Part shown: positions 1-8,571 of the stretch, in pieces
Numbering within the stretch: position 1 is the stretch's first letter
Layout of the letters: each line of letters opens with the position of its first letter
Made by a program: the position numbers and the translations under genes
Origin: Salsipaludibacter albus
Lineage (GTDB): Bacteria; Actinomycetota; Nitriliruptoria; Nitriliruptorales; Nitriliruptoraceae
Length of the DNA: 64,000 bases
NCBI RefSeq assembly: GCF_019798055.1
Contig: NZ_JAHOPH010000002.1
Coordinates: 124,001 to 188,000 of the forward strand
Direction of reading: 5' to 3'
The notes under the pieces: generated by a model
Databases searched by the model: none
Told to the model about the DNA's origin: nothing
The model's input: the letters and a program-made list of their open reading frames with translations, nothing else

Positions 1-272
1 CCATTCCGGTCCTGTCGTTCCGGATGGCCGACGACCAGCCCTTCACGGTGTTCCACGTGTCGGAACGGCTCCGTGCCGGGGGGTGGCAGGTCCCTGCGTA
101 CACGATGCCCCCCGATGCCGAGGAGGTGGCGGTGCTGCGCATCGTGGTCCGGGAAGGGTTGAGCATGGACCTGGCCAACGGGCTGCTCGAGGACCTCGAC
201 GATGCGGTGGCCCACCTGCAGGCCGACCCACCGTCGCACCCACCGGAGCCGGCCCCCTTCAGCCACACGTGA
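1..272 (+). CDS. gadB: glutamate decarboxylase, C-terminal fragment (5' end outside window)
   Basis: Last ~89 codons of a glutamate decarboxylase, the PLP enzyme that turns glutamate into GABA and CO2 and consumes a cytoplasmic proton. The open frame begins at base 3. It carries the conserved C-terminal segments VSERLR, GWQVPAYTMPP and VLRIVVREG, then a proline-rich tail. The PLP lysine and catalytic core lie upstream of the window. The ATG at 24 is in frame, but family-like sequence (PVLSFRMAD) continues in front of it, so it is not taken as the start. A YrhK-like membrane gene follows after 19 bp and may be in the same transcript. Identity rests on the conserved C-terminus only. Confidence 0.88.
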   Translation, partial: IPVLSFRMADDQPFTVFHVSERLRAGGWQVPAYTMPPDAEEVAVLRIVVREGLSMDLANGLLEDLDDAVAHLQADPPSHPPEPAPFSHT

Positions 273-291
273 CGGCCTGGGGGGTGCCGGC

Positions 292-969
292 GTGAGATGG
301 CGTCGACGTCTCGGGTGGGATCCCGGCCGCGGCACCTGGCGGGTCGCCGTGCTGTTCATGGTGGGATCGCTGTTGTTCGCGATCGGGTCCTTCCCCGTCT
401 ACGGAATGCTGGTGTCGGCCTCGACCGTGGGGCTGACCTTCTTCGTGGGGTCGATCGCGTTCACCATGGCCGCTGCTGGTCAGTTCGCCGAGGCGGTCGC
501 CGATCGACGTCGGGTCGGCCCCGAGTCCGGTGGTGGCGGTTCAGGAGGCGCGACAGGCCTGGCCGTGTGGGCGGGCGTCGTCCAGCTCCTCGGCACCTTG
601 CTGTTCAACCTCAGCACCGGGGACGCGCTGCGAGACAACCTGGACGTGGCAGAGGTGAACCGGCTGGTGTGGGCCCCCGACGTGTACGGATCCGTCGCCT
701 TCCTCGTGGCGAGCGCGCTGGCCTGGACGGCGGTCTGCGGTCCACGATGGTGCCGACGTCCCGATGACCCGGACTGGTGGATGGCGGCGCTCAACGCGCT
801 CGGGTCGGTGTTCTTCATGGTGTCCGCGGTGGCGGCGCTGACGCTGCCGACCACGGGGCAGGCGCTCAACCTGGCCCTCGTGAACAGTGCGACCGTCGCC
901 GGGGCGCTGTGCTTCCTGGTGGGGGCCTGGCTGCTGCTGCCCGACGATGACCGGGCCGCACGGACCTGA
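292..969 (+). CDS. YrhK-like multi-pass membrane protein
   Basis: A 225-residue integral membrane protein with about six hydrophobic segments (near residues 15-35, 42-63, 88-106, 125-143, 165-185 and 200-217). The first pair, with GSLLFAIGSFPVY and FFVGSIAFT, resembles the YrhK domain, and the later helices look like a diverged repeat of it. Function is unknown. The GTG at 292 is chosen because the basic stretch MRWRRRLGWD then immediately precedes the first helix; the frame is open further upstream only as an overlap with the glutamate decarboxylase gene. It lies 19 bp behind that gene, so a link to acid stress is possible but unproven. Confidence 0.7.
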   Translation: MRWRRRLGWDPGRGTWRVAVLFMVGSLLFAIGSFPVYGMLVSASTVGLTFFVGSIAFTMAAAGQFAEAVADRRRVGPESGGGGSGGATGLAVWAGVVQLLGTLLFNLSTGDALRDNLDVAEVNRLVWAPDVYGSVAFLVASALAWTAVCGPRWCRRPDDPDWWMAALNALGSVFFMVSAVAALTLPTTGQALNLALVNSATVAGALCFLVGAWLLLPDDDRAART

Positions 970-1122
970 CCGCGGCAGTCGACGCGGGTCACCTCGATGG
1001 TCCTGCACGACGACTCATGCGGACCGGGTGATGACGGTGGTGGCCCGCGGCGGAACCCTGTCGTCACCTGCTGCGAGTTCCCGTGGCGGGCCCGAGGAAC
1101 GATCGAGTACAGGAGCATGCCG

Positions 1123-1608
1123 ATGGCAGCCTTGACCGTGTGGAAGTTCGACGACGCCGACGAGGCGGAGCAGGCGCGTGACCAGGTCCTCGCACTGCAG
1201 AAGCAGGAGCTGATCTCGGTGCACGACGCTGCGGTGGTGACCTGGCCCGAGGGTGCCAAGAAGCCCAAGACGAAGCAGGGCGTGTCCACCACGGGCGCCG
1301 GGGCCGCCGGCGGCGCCTTCTGGGGCCTGCTCTTCGGCCTGATCTTCTTCGTCCCGTTGTTCGGCATGGCCTTCGGGGCGGCGATGGGTGCACTGAGCGG
1401 GTCGCTGACCGACTTCGGCATCGACGACGACTTCATCGACGGCGTCCGCGACAAGGTCACGCCCGGGACGTCGGCCCTGTTCCTGCTGTCGAGCGGTGCC
1501 GTGGTCGACAAGATCCACGAGCAGGTCGACCTGTCGCACGCCGAGCTGCTGAGCACCAACCTCAGCGTGGAGGACGAGCAGGCACTGCGGGAGGCCTTCG
1601 CGGAGTGA
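1123..1608 (+). CDS. DUF1269 family membrane protein
   Basis: A 161-residue protein with the DUF1269 layout. A soluble N-terminal half begins LTVWKFDDADEAEQA. A glycine/alanine-rich membrane hairpin follows (about residues 55-95, including FWGLLFGLIFFVPLFG and FGAAMGALSG), then a charged C-terminal half. Proteins of this family are often called stress-inducible membrane proteins, but no biochemical activity is established. Two in-frame ATGs lie at 1117 and 1123. The AGGAG at 1111-1115 is one base from the first and seven from the second, so 1123 is preferred. It is monocistronic, and the LldD-like gene downstream converges on it. Confidence 0.82.
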   Translation: MAALTVWKFDDADEAEQARDQVLALQKQELISVHDAAVVTWPEGAKKPKTKQGVSTTGAGAAGGAFWGLLFGLIFFVPLFGMAFGAAMGALSGSLTDFGIDDDFIDGVRDKVTPGTSALFLLSSGAVVDKIHEQVDLSHAELLSTNLSVEDEQALREAFAE

Positions 1609-1620
1609 CCCGCCTGGTGG

Positions 1621-2835
1621 TCACGGTGGCCCGGGCAGGCGCACGTGTGCCGGGGTGAGGTCGTCGACGTCGGTGACGCCCATCAGCTGCAGCGTCCGGG
1701 TCATGTCCGTGCGCAGCAGCTCGAGCACCCGGCGGATCCCGGCCTCGCCGCCCGCCATGAGCCCGTAGAGGTAGGCCCGTCCGACCAGGACGGCTCGGGC
1801 GCCGGCCGCGATCGCGGCGACGACGTCCGCGCCGTCGAGCACGCCACCGTCGAGGTAGATTTCCGCCCGGTCGCCGACGGCCGCCGTGACGTCGGTGACC
1901 TGCAGCATGGGTGTCGGCGCCCGATCGAGCTGGCGACCACCGTGGTTGGACAGCACCAGGGCATCGGCGCCCCGCTCGACGACCTCGCGTGCGTCGTCGG
2001 GTGTCTGGATGCCCTTGATGACGAGCGGCCCGTCCCACCGCTCGCGCAGCCAGCTGATCGCGTCGAAGGTCACGGTGGGGTCGAACATCGCGTCGATCAG
2101 CTCGGCGACGGTGCCGTCGAAGCTGGACAGGGTCGCGAACTCCAGTGGCTCCGTCGTCAGCAGGTCGCCCCACCAGCGTGGGTGCAGGGCCATGTTCAGC
2201 AGGCTCGTCGGGGTCAGCCGGGGCGGGATGGTCAGTCCGTTGCGAACGTCCCGCAGACGGGCGCCACCGACGGCCGTGTCGACCGTGAGCATGAGCGCCT
2301 CGTACCCGGCTGTCCGCGCGCGCTCCACCAGTGCCTCGGTCGCGTCGCGGTCCTGCCACACGTACAGCTGGAACCATCGTCGCAGGTCGGGCGCCGCCCG
2401 GGCGACCCCCTCGGGTGTCGTCGTCCCCATCGTCGACAGGGTGTAGACGACGTCGTGGGCCGCGGCGGCGCGGGCGACGGCGGTCTCCCCGGCGGTGTGC
2501 ATCATCCGGGTGAACCCGGTCGGGGCGAGGATGACCGGCATCGACGTCGGCACGCCCAGCACCTGCCGCTCGAGCGAGACGTCGGCGACGTCCCTGAGCA
2601 CGGCGGGCTGGAACTCCACGTCACGGAACGCCCTGCGTGCGCGTCGCAGGCTGGTCTCGGTCTCGGCCGCCCCGTCCACGTAGTCGAACACCGGCCGTGG
2701 CGTCCGGCGCCGGGCGAGCAACCGGAGGTCGCGGATCGAGGCGGCTGCAGCCACCTTCGCCTCGGTCGTCAGCGCGGGCGGTCGCATGCCCGCCAATGGG
2801 CGCACTTCGGACCACCGTGGCAGCCGGCGTTGCAT
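1621..2835 (-). CDS. FMN-dependent alpha-hydroxyacid dehydrogenase (LldD-like)
   Basis: A 404-residue member of the FMN-dependent 2-hydroxyacid dehydrogenase/oxidase family, which oxidises L-lactate or related 2-hydroxyacids to 2-oxoacids. The TIM barrel is complete: FDYVDGAAETE near residue 45, the FMN-binding LAPTGFTRM, WFQLYVWQDR, the catalytic SNHGGRQLD with active-site His and Arg, and IYLDGG with GRAYLYG near the C-terminus. Length is slightly above the usual ~380. The ATG at 2835 is preceded by AGGGG about six bases away; the frame is open 20 codons further but without a good ribosome site. Whether the substrate is L-lactate, mandelate or glycolate cannot be read from sequence. Confidence 0.88.
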   Translation of the reverse strand: MQRRLPRWSEVRPLAGMRPPALTTEAKVAAAASIRDLRLLARRRTPRPVFDYVDGAAETETSLRRARRAFRDVEFQPAVLRDVADVSLERQVLGVPTSMPVILAPTGFTRMMHTAGETAVARAAAAHDVVYTLSTMGTTTPEGVARAAPDLRRWFQLYVWQDRDATEALVERARTAGYEALMLTVDTAVGGARLRDVRNGLTIPPRLTPTSLLNMALHPRWWGDLLTTEPLEFATLSSFDGTVAELIDAMFDPTVTFDAISWLRERWDGPLVIKGIQTPDDAREVVERGADALVLSNHGGRQLDRAPTPMLQVTDVTAAVGDRAEIYLDGGVLDGADVVAAIAAGARAVLVGRAYLYGLMAGGEAGIRRVLELLRTDMTRTLQLMGVTDVDDLTPAHVRLPGPP

Positions 2836-3018
2836 CGTGACCCCTGTCGATCGCCCGTCGTGGGCCCCCACGAGGGTGGGCGAATCGTCCGCCATGGTCG
2901 TCTCGTCACCGGGGGGATTGGTCGCCGACCCTAGGCGTGGACCTGACGTCGCCGCCCGTGGTCCGACGTCCCGCGCTGGCGTGCGGGAGGGCGTCGGCGG
3001 CCTGTGACGGGCGGCGGC

Positions 3019-3453
3019 TCAGACCTGCGCGATGTCCCGGCCGTGGGCCGTCAGTGCCCAGATCACCGCCACCGACGCGGCCAGGAACACCGTCGCCCAC
3101 AGGGGAGACAACGGCATCCAGGTGAAGGCGACCAGGGCGGCGAGGGACGCCATGACCACCCCGACGGTGCGTGCCCAGACGAGGCCGACGAACACCCCGA
3201 GGCCGGCGGCGCCGATCACCGTGCCCAGGACGAGGTGGATCCATCCCCACGTCGTCGGGTCGAACTGGAACAGGTACTCCTGGGTCGCCACGACGGCCTC
3301 GTCGCTGAACAGGGCCACCAGCCCGGACAGGATCCACCACGTGCCCTGGATCACCAACAGGACACCGGCGAACCCCGCCCATCCGACCGCCCACTCGCTC
3401 CAGCCGTCGTCGATGACCCCGTCGTGGTCACCCTGCACGGGAATGTCGCCCAT
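3019..3453 (-). CDS. DUF7144 family membrane protein
   Basis: A 144-residue membrane protein with four hydrophobic segments (about residues 25-45, 70-92, 95-112 and 117-135). The first contains GFAGVLLVIQGTWWILSGL and the second WIHLVLGTVIGAAGLGV, the pattern of the actinobacterial DUF7144 membrane family. Function is unknown. It sits between the LldD-like gene and the GAF-ANTAR gene, all on the minus strand but with gaps of 90 bp or more, so it is probably transcribed on its own. Confidence 0.75.
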   Translation of the reverse strand: MGDIPVQGDHDGVIDDGWSEWAVGWAGFAGVLLVIQGTWWILSGLVALFSDEAVVATQEYLFQFDPTTWGWIHLVLGTVIGAAGLGVFVGLVWARTVGVVMASLAALVAFTWMPLSPLWATVFLAASVAVIWALTAHGRDIAQV

Positions 3454-3543
3454 GTCGCGTCCTCACACTCGTCGACGACGGGATCATGCCCATTGGCGGG
3501 CGACGTGGCGTCACCCCGACCGGATGAAGTCCCCCGGGATGCG

Positions 3544-4254
3544 TCAGGCGGTCGGCCCACGGTCGGCGGTGTCGACGACCTCCTGGCACAGGTCGTGGAG
3601 CCGGACGTTGGTCGAACGCGCCCGGTCCCGGAGCAGCTGGAAGGCCGCTGCCGTGGTCACCCCCCGACGCGCGGCGACGATCCCCTTGGCCTGCTCGATG
3701 ATGACCCGACTGTCGAGGGCGCCCTGGAGCTGGTCGACCAGGGTGCTGGACTGGGCCAGGGCGTCGTGGTTGAGGATGTAGCCCGAGGCCATGTTCGCCA
3801 GCAGTTGCCCGGTGGAGATCTCGTCGTCGGTCCAGTCATGCGGATCGTGCTGGTAGAGGTTGAGGGCGCCGATCCGGCGGACGTGGGTGGGCATCGGCAG
3901 GCCGGCCACGGCCCGGCAGCCCTGGTCCATGGCGGTCTCGCGGTACTCCGGCCATCGACTCTCGTCGGCCAGATCGTGCACGGTCACGGCCTCGCCCGTG
4001 TGGTACGCCTCGTGGCAGGGACCCTCGCCCCCGGACTCCTGCTGGGCCTCGATGACCGCGACGTCGGCGTCGGTGGCCGCGACGAACGACAGGTCCTCGC
4101 CGTCCTGGGCGATCGACACGCCGGCGCCGTCGACCCCCAGGACGTCCACGACCTGGTCGGTCAAACGGTAGAGCACGTCACCGATCTGGTATCGGGTGAG
4201 CAACGCCGAGGCGTAGTCCTCGAACGCACGTCGCAGTGCCTGCTGGTCGATCAT
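3544..4254 (-). CDS. GAF-ANTAR transcription antitermination regulator
   Basis: A 236-residue cytoplasmic regulator. A GAF sensor domain (about residues 15-160) contains GPCHEAYHTG, AGLPM and IGALNLYQ. The C-terminal ANTAR domain (about 165-225) has VIIEQAKGIVAARRGV and AFQLLRDRARSTN. ANTAR domains bind paired RNA hairpins and prevent termination. Small-molecule or light sensing by the GAF domain is a family-level expectation; the ligand is unknown. The ATG at 4254 has GAGG about eight bases upstream. A second ANTAR protein of different architecture lies at 30687-32075. No two-hairpin ANTAR target was recognised nearby. Confidence 0.88.
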   Translation of the reverse strand: MIDQQALRRAFEDYASALLTRYQIGDVLYRLTDQVVDVLGVDGAGVSIAQDGEDLSFVAATDADVAVIEAQQESGGEGPCHEAYHTGEAVTVHDLADESRWPEYRETAMDQGCRAVAGLPMPTHVRRIGALNLYQHDPHDWTDDEISTGQLLANMASGYILNHDALAQSSTLVDQLQGALDSRVIIEQAKGIVAARRGVTTAAAFQLLRDRARSTNVRLHDLCQEVVDTADRGPTA

Positions 4255-4324
4255 GGTTGGAGCCTCGGGTGGTGTGAGCCCGTGTCGGGCCACCTCAACG
4301 CCCGGGGGTCCGGTCATCGACGTG

Positions 4325-4343
4325 GACAGCCAAGTTGGCTGTC
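4325..4343. other. perfect 8-bp inverted repeat
   Basis: Arms of eight bases (GACAGCCA and its complement) flank a 3-base loop. It lies in the gap between the divergent GAF-ANTAR and epimerase genes. There is no T-run, so it is not a convincing terminator. It could be an operator or a leader hairpin of the minus-strand gene. Confidence 0.35.
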
Positions 4344-4454
4344 GAGGCGGGGCCGTTCGGCTTCTTGCGGGTCGGTCCTGCGCCTCGTCCCCACCCTACA
4401 CCTGCGGGGTGGGGCGGGACGGACGGATCTCCCGGATTCTGGGGGTTCGGCAGG

Positions 4455-4480
4455 GTTTGGGCACTGGGCATGTGGGGAAG
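4455..4480 (+). promoter_or_regulatory. SigB/SigF-type promoter, GTTT-N16-GGGAAG
   Basis: GTTT at 4455-4458, 16-base spacer, GGGAAG at 4475-4480. It ends 26 bp before the epimerase ATG, so the leader would be about 20 nt. Confidence 0.65.
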
Positions 4481-4506
4481 GAAGGGAGTCCACCTGACGA
4501 GGATCA

Positions 4507-5571
4507 ATGATGCGGGTCGTGGTGACGGGCGCAACGGGCAACGTGGGCAGTGCGGTCGTGGCGGCGCTGGTCGCGCGTGGCGACGTCGACGTCGTCGGGG
4601 TGGCGCGACGGTGCCCCGACTGGCAACCGGGCGCCGTCGAGTGGCGGCAGGCCGACGTCGCCTCGGACCCACTCGATCCGCTCCTCGCCGGGGCCGACGC
4701 CGTGGTCCACCTGGCGTGGCTGATCCAACCGGTACGCGACGTCCCGGCCCTGCACGCCGCCAACGTCTCCGGCACCAGGCGGGTGGCCGAGTCCGCCGCC
4801 CGGGTCGGGGTCGAGGCGTTCGTCCACGCGTCGTCGGTCGGGGCGTACGCGCCCGGTCCGAAGGACGACCCCGTCGCCGAGGACTGGCCGGCCACCGGCG
4901 TGCCGGGTTCGCTCTACTCGCAGCAGAAGGCCCAGGTCGAGGGCTGGCTCGACCGGTTCGAGCAAGGCCATCCCGCCCTGCGCGTGGTCCGGATCCGCAC
5001 GGGCCTGGTGTTCCAGGAGGGGGCGGCCTCCGAGATCGCGCGGTACTTCCTCGGCCCGCTCCTGCCGTCCCCGCTGGTGGCGAGGATGGTCCCGATCGTG
5101 CCGGCGAACCCCGAGCTGGCCTTCCAGGCGGTGCATGCGTCCGACGCCGCGGACGCCTACGTCCGTGCCGCCCTCGGAACCGCCCGGGGTGCGTTCAACG
5201 TCGCCGCCGACCCGGTGCTCCGTGGAGCCGAGCTGGCCAGGTCCCTGCACGCCACGACCGTCACCGTCCCGCCCGGCGTGCTCCGGGCGGCCGCGGCAGC
5301 CACCTTCCGACTGCACCTGCAGCCGACGTCGCCCGGCTGGGTCGACCTCGCCCAGGCGGTGCCGGTGATGGACTGCGCCAGGGCACGCGTCGAGTTGGGG
5401 TGGCATCCCGCCCGTTCGGCGACCGGGGCGCTCGACGACCTGGTCGCGGGGTTCGCGGACCGCGCCGGGATGGCCACGCCGCCCCTGCGTCCGGGCGGCG
5501 GTGGACGGCTCATGACGCCCGAACCGTGGCCGACCCAGCCGGAGACGGCTCACTCGCCGGGACGCGCATGA
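4507..5571 (+). CDS. NAD-dependent epimerase/dehydratase (extended SDR)
   Basis: A 354-residue extended short-chain dehydrogenase. The N-terminal Rossmann motif is VTGATGNVGSAV. The active-site pair appears as YSQQKAQ (Tyr-x-x-x-Lys), with the usual upstream Ser in HASSVGAY. These enzymes act on nucleotide-sugars or related substrates with NAD(P). The next gene, a family 2 glycosyltransferase, starts inside the stop codon (ATGA, 5568-5571), which argues for a sugar-related role. Two ATGs in a row (4507 and 4510) follow a GAGGA site. A SigB-type promoter sits directly upstream. The exact substrate is unknown; an atypical SDR acting outside sugar metabolism is the alternative. Confidence 0.82.
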   Translation: MMRVVVTGATGNVGSAVVAALVARGDVDVVGVARRCPDWQPGAVEWRQADVASDPLDPLLAGADAVVHLAWLIQPVRDVPALHAANVSGTRRVAESAARVGVEAFVHASSVGAYAPGPKDDPVAEDWPATGVPGSLYSQQKAQVEGWLDRFEQGHPALRVVRIRTGLVFQEGAASEIARYFLGPLLPSPLVARMVPIVPANPELAFQAVHASDAADAYVRAALGTARGAFNVAADPVLRGAELARSLHATTVTVPPGVLRAAAAATFRLHLQPTSPGWVDLAQAVPVMDCARARVELGWHPARSATGALDDLVAGFADRAGMATPPLRPGGGGRLMTPEPWPTQPETAHSPGRA

Positions 5572-6458
5572 CCGCGGACGCGACGATCGACGAGGGGGTC
5601 ACGGTCTGCACCCTCACGCGCGACCGCACGTCGCACCTGGTCAACCAGGTCCACGGGCTCCGCGCGTCCCACCGTGCCCCCGCCGCCCACGTCGTGGCGG
5701 TGATGGGTGGCGAGGATCCCCGTCCACACGTGCCGGCGACGCCGTGGGAGACCCGGTTCGTCCGGGTCCCGACCAGCCGACACGAACTCCCGCTTGCCCG
5801 GGCCCGCAACGTCGCCGCCCGGGCCGCGGACACCGAGGCCCTGGTCATGCTGGACGTGGACTGCATCCCGTCGCCGGGACTGGTCGGCGCCTACGCACGG
5901 GCGCTGGGTCGGTTCGACGGGATCGTGATGGGCGAGGTCCGCTACCTCCCCCCGGGTGACGTCGACGTCGCCGGCCTCCGGGACGACCCGGGGCGCGCCC
6001 ACCCCTCCCGGCCCCGGCCCCCGGCGGCGGACGTGCTGCGGACCACGGACGACTGGCACCTGTTCTGGTCGTTGTCCTTCGGGGTGCGACGCTCGACCCT
6101 CCTGGATCACCTCGACGGGTTCGACGTCGGCTACGTCGGGTACGGGGCCGAGGACACCGACTTCGCCCTGCGGGCCCACCGCGCCGGCGTGCCGTTCGCC
6201 TGGTTGGGCGGCGCTCGTGCGCACCACCAGTACCACCCAACCTTCGACCCGCCGGTCCAGCACCTCGCGTCGATCGTGGTCAACGCCCACCGCTTCCACG
6301 ATCGTTGGGGGCGCTGGCCCATGGAGGGCTGGCTGCGGGCGTTCGCCGCGCGTGGCCTGGTCGACTGGGATCCGCAACGGGGACGACTGCAGGTCGTGCG
6401 TGCGCCCGACGAGGGCGACCTGGCGAGCGCACGTCAGGACACCGCCGTGCCTCGCTGA
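5568..6458 (+). CDS. family 2 glycosyltransferase with galactosyltransferase-like C-terminus
   Basis: A 296-residue GT-A-fold glycosyltransferase. The N-terminal half has RARNVAARAADTEALVMLD leading into the DVD metal-binding motif (VMLDVDCIPSPG). The C-terminal half has GFDVGYVGYGAEDTDFALR, typical of the GT7-like C-terminal domain where the ED pair is catalytic. The ATG at 5568 overlaps the epimerase stop by four bases, so translation is probably coupled. It has no signal peptide or membrane segment. Its last 25 bases overlap, tail to tail, the end of the minus-strand glycosyltransferase gene. Acceptor and donor sugars are unknown. Confidence 0.85.
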   Translation: MTADATIDEGVTVCTLTRDRTSHLVNQVHGLRASHRAPAAHVVAVMGGEDPRPHVPATPWETRFVRVPTSRHELPLARARNVAARAADTEALVMLDVDCIPSPGLVGAYARALGRFDGIVMGEVRYLPPGDVDVAGLRDDPGRAHPSRPRPPAADVLRTTDDWHLFWSLSFGVRRSTLLDHLDGFDVGYVGYGAEDTDFALRAHRAGVPFAWLGGARAHHQYHPTFDPPVQHLASIVVNAHRFHDRWGRWPMEGWLRAFAARGLVDWDPQRGRLQVVRAPDEGDLASARQDTAVPR

Positions 6459-7480
6459 CGAGCATCGTGCACCGCGGCGGCGTAGACCGCGGCGTGGGCC
6501 GCGAGGAAGCCCTCCCGAGCGGCGATCCGCTCGGCGATGGGCACGGCGGGTGCGGGCCCGTCGAGGGCGATCGCGCACAGCACTGCACGGAGACGTTCCG
6601 GGTCGACGCGGCCGTCCCGCACTGGCACGAGCCGGCAGGGCGCCTGGTCGCCGTAGTGGCCGACGTCGGTCGCCACCACCGCCACCCCCAGGTCGGTCGC
6701 CAGTTCCAGCAGGCCCGAGTGCGTTCCCCACGCGTAGGGCAGCACCAGCACGTCGGCCGCCGCGATCCGCCGGCACAGGGCCCGATGGTCCAGGCGGGGA
6801 CCGACGGTCAGGTGGACGTGGTCCCGGTTCGCGGCGCGCTCGACCGCCACCCGGTCCGGGGCCTCGGCGTGCAGGTGCATGTCCAGCCGGACGGGCGGCT
6901 CGTGCGGGTTCCAGGTGCCCACGACCTCCAGCGGGGTGCGCCAGTCCAGGTTGGAGCGCAACGACTTCGCGAGCAGGAACAACCGCAGCGGTCGATCGCC
7001 GTTGGAGGACCGCTCGCGGCGACGTCGCCATCTCGCGATCCGGCCCACCGGGAGGATCGGTGGGTGCGGCACGACCACCGCGACCCGTCCCCACCGCTCC
7101 GCGATCCGGGTCGCCGCCCCCGGGGTCAGGGTGACGACCCGCGTGGCGTGCTGGGCCAGCAGGTCGAGGTGGGCGGCGTCGTGTGCCTCGTCGCGGGTGT
7201 GGGGGTTGCGCAGGTCGTGTGCGGTCCAGACCACCGGCGTGCCGTGGGCGAGGTGAGCCTCGAGCACCCGTTCGAAGGTCCCGGCCGGGTACTGCTCCCA
7301 GCCGAAGTGGAAGTGGGCCAGGTCCCAGTCGTCGGCGTGGCGGTCCAGCCATCCGGGGTCGTGGAAGTGCGGCAGGCGTGGCCACGGCTCGTCACGGTGG
7401 ACGAGCATGGCGACCTCGCCGTGGAGCTGGTCGACGTAGTCGTGGCGCGGGGGATACGACAGGACCCGGGGTCGGCTCAT
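6434..7480 (-). CDS. glycosyltransferase, GT-B fold (paralogue of the 9736-10863 gene)
   Basis: A 348-residue glycosyltransferase. Visible landmarks are HFHFGWEQYPAGTFE, WTAHDLRNPHT, VTLTPGAA and the nucleotide-sugar region LVLPYAWGTHSGLLELATDLG. The same series (HVHFGFEYY, YTCHDLRNPNH, GTHSGLLE) occurs in the gene at 9736-10863, so the two are paralogues within one locus. The ATG at 7480 overlaps the stop of the preceding gene (ATGA, 7477-7480), making it the third gene of a coupled minus-strand run. It lacks the EPFG-type motif of classical GT4 enzymes. Sugar specificity is unknown. Confidence 0.75.
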   Translation of the reverse strand: MSRPRVLSYPPRHDYVDQLHGEVAMLVHRDEPWPRLPHFHDPGWLDRHADDWDLAHFHFGWEQYPAGTFERVLEAHLAHGTPVVWTAHDLRNPHTRDEAHDAAHLDLLAQHATRVVTLTPGAATRIAERWGRVAVVVPHPPILPVGRIARWRRRRERSSNGDRPLRLFLLAKSLRSNLDWRTPLEVVGTWNPHEPPVRLDMHLHAEAPDRVAVERAANRDHVHLTVGPRLDHRALCRRIAAADVLVLPYAWGTHSGLLELATDLGVAVVATDVGHYGDQAPCRLVPVRDGRVDPERLRAVLCAIALDGPAPAVPIAERIAAREGFLAAHAAVYAAAVHDARQRGTAVS

Positions 7481-8571
7481 GGCGTGTACCGGTCCGCGAG
7501 GTCCTCGAGCCACCGCGCCGTGCGGGTCGCGGCCGCCGGGTCGGCCACCGCGGCGAGCCGCGTCGTCGGGCGCCGTCGTGCCCGCTGCACGATCCCCGGC
7601 CAGGCCGCCGGTTCCGGCCAGCCGTCGAGCACCTCGGCCACGTCCAGGTCACGCAGTCGGGCCGCCTTCCGAAACTGTTCGTCGAAGGGGCGCCGCTGGG
7701 GGATGCACACGAACGACCGGGCCACCAGCGACGCCTCCATGATCGTGTTGTGACCTGCGGACCCCACGACGACGTCGGCCGCGTCCAGCCAGGGGAGGGG
7801 GTCGTCGACCCAACCCGTGGTCGACAACAGGGGCGCGGCGCCGGGGAGGTCGCCCACCACGAGCCACCGGTGGTCGGGCGTGGCGCGGGCCGCGGCCTCG
7901 ACGTCGTCGGCGTGTGGCTGGCCCCCGCCTCGCCCGAGCAGCAATGCCACCCCGGTGGTCGCCGCGTCCCAGCCCAGGCGATGACGCGCCGTCGCACGCG
8001 TGGTGCGGGACCGGCGCGATCGGTCGTCCGGGTCCGACGTCCCGGGCAAGGTGCGACCCAGTCCGCCGGCGTACCAGGTCCGGCGCCGGACACGCTCGGG
8101 GACGTCGGGCTCCTCCAACTCCGGCCCGAACGGCGCCAGCAGGGCGACTGCACCGTCGTAGGCCGCGCGGTGGCCGGCGTCCCAACGGGCACCGTGTTGG
8201 CGCACGACCACGGTCGGGACACCCATGAGCCGGGCGAGCTGGGCGACCTCCGAGGACACGTCCACCACCAGCAGTGCCGGCGCGGTGTCCGCGAGGACCT
8301 GCGCGATCCGGGCCATCCTGCGACGCAGTCCCGGCACGCCCGCCGGGGCGTAGTGCACGTGGTCGGGCAGGGGCGGTTGCGCGTCCAGCTCCGATGGGCC
8401 GTCGTCCCGCGGCAGGAACACCAGGTCGGCGTGGCGCGCGAACGTGTCGTGGGCGGAGGCGGCACTGGTGAGCACGGTCACGTCCGCCTCCAGCGCGTCG
8501 AGCACGGCGCGGGTCCGGGCCGAGTGCCCGTGCCCGTGGTGGTGGACGTAGAAGGCCAGGCGTCGGGTCAC
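7477..8571 (-). CDS. MurG/GT28-like glycosyltransferase
   Basis: A 364-residue GT-B glycosyltransferase. The N-terminus FYVHHHGHGHSARTRAVLDAL has the His/Gly loop typical of MurG-like and GT28 enzymes. The C-terminal domain shows GVALLLGRGGGQ, GWVDDPLPWLDAADVVV and SAGHNTIMEASLVARSFV, the usual donor-binding region. The start is a GTG at 8571 that overlaps the upstream stop (GTGA, 8568-8571), and its own stop overlaps the next ATG. It is therefore the middle gene of a three-gene glycosyltransferase operon. Diacylglycerol, lipid-linked and polysaccharide acceptors all remain possible. Confidence 0.8.
   Translation of the reverse strand: MTRRLAFYVHHHGHGHSARTRAVLDALEADVTVLTSAASAHDTFARHADLVFLPRDDGPSELDAQPPLPDHVHYAPAGVPGLRRRMARIAQVLADTAPALLVVDVSSEVAQLARLMGVPTVVVRQHGARWDAGHRAAYDGAVALLAPFGPELEEPDVPERVRRRTWYAGGLGRTLPGTSDPDDRSRRSRTTRATARHRLGWDAATTGVALLLGRGGGQPHADDVEAAARATPDHRWLVVGDLPGAAPLLSTTGWVDDPLPWLDAADVVVGSAGHNTIMEASLVARSFVCIPQRRPFDEQFRKAARLRDLDVAEVLDGWPEPAAWPGIVQRARRRPTTRLAAVADPAAATRTARWLEDLADRYTP

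Noticed and set aside
4325-4343. Rho-independent terminator call for the palindrome
   Set aside because: No T-run on either strand, and it lies between divergent starts rather than after a gene.
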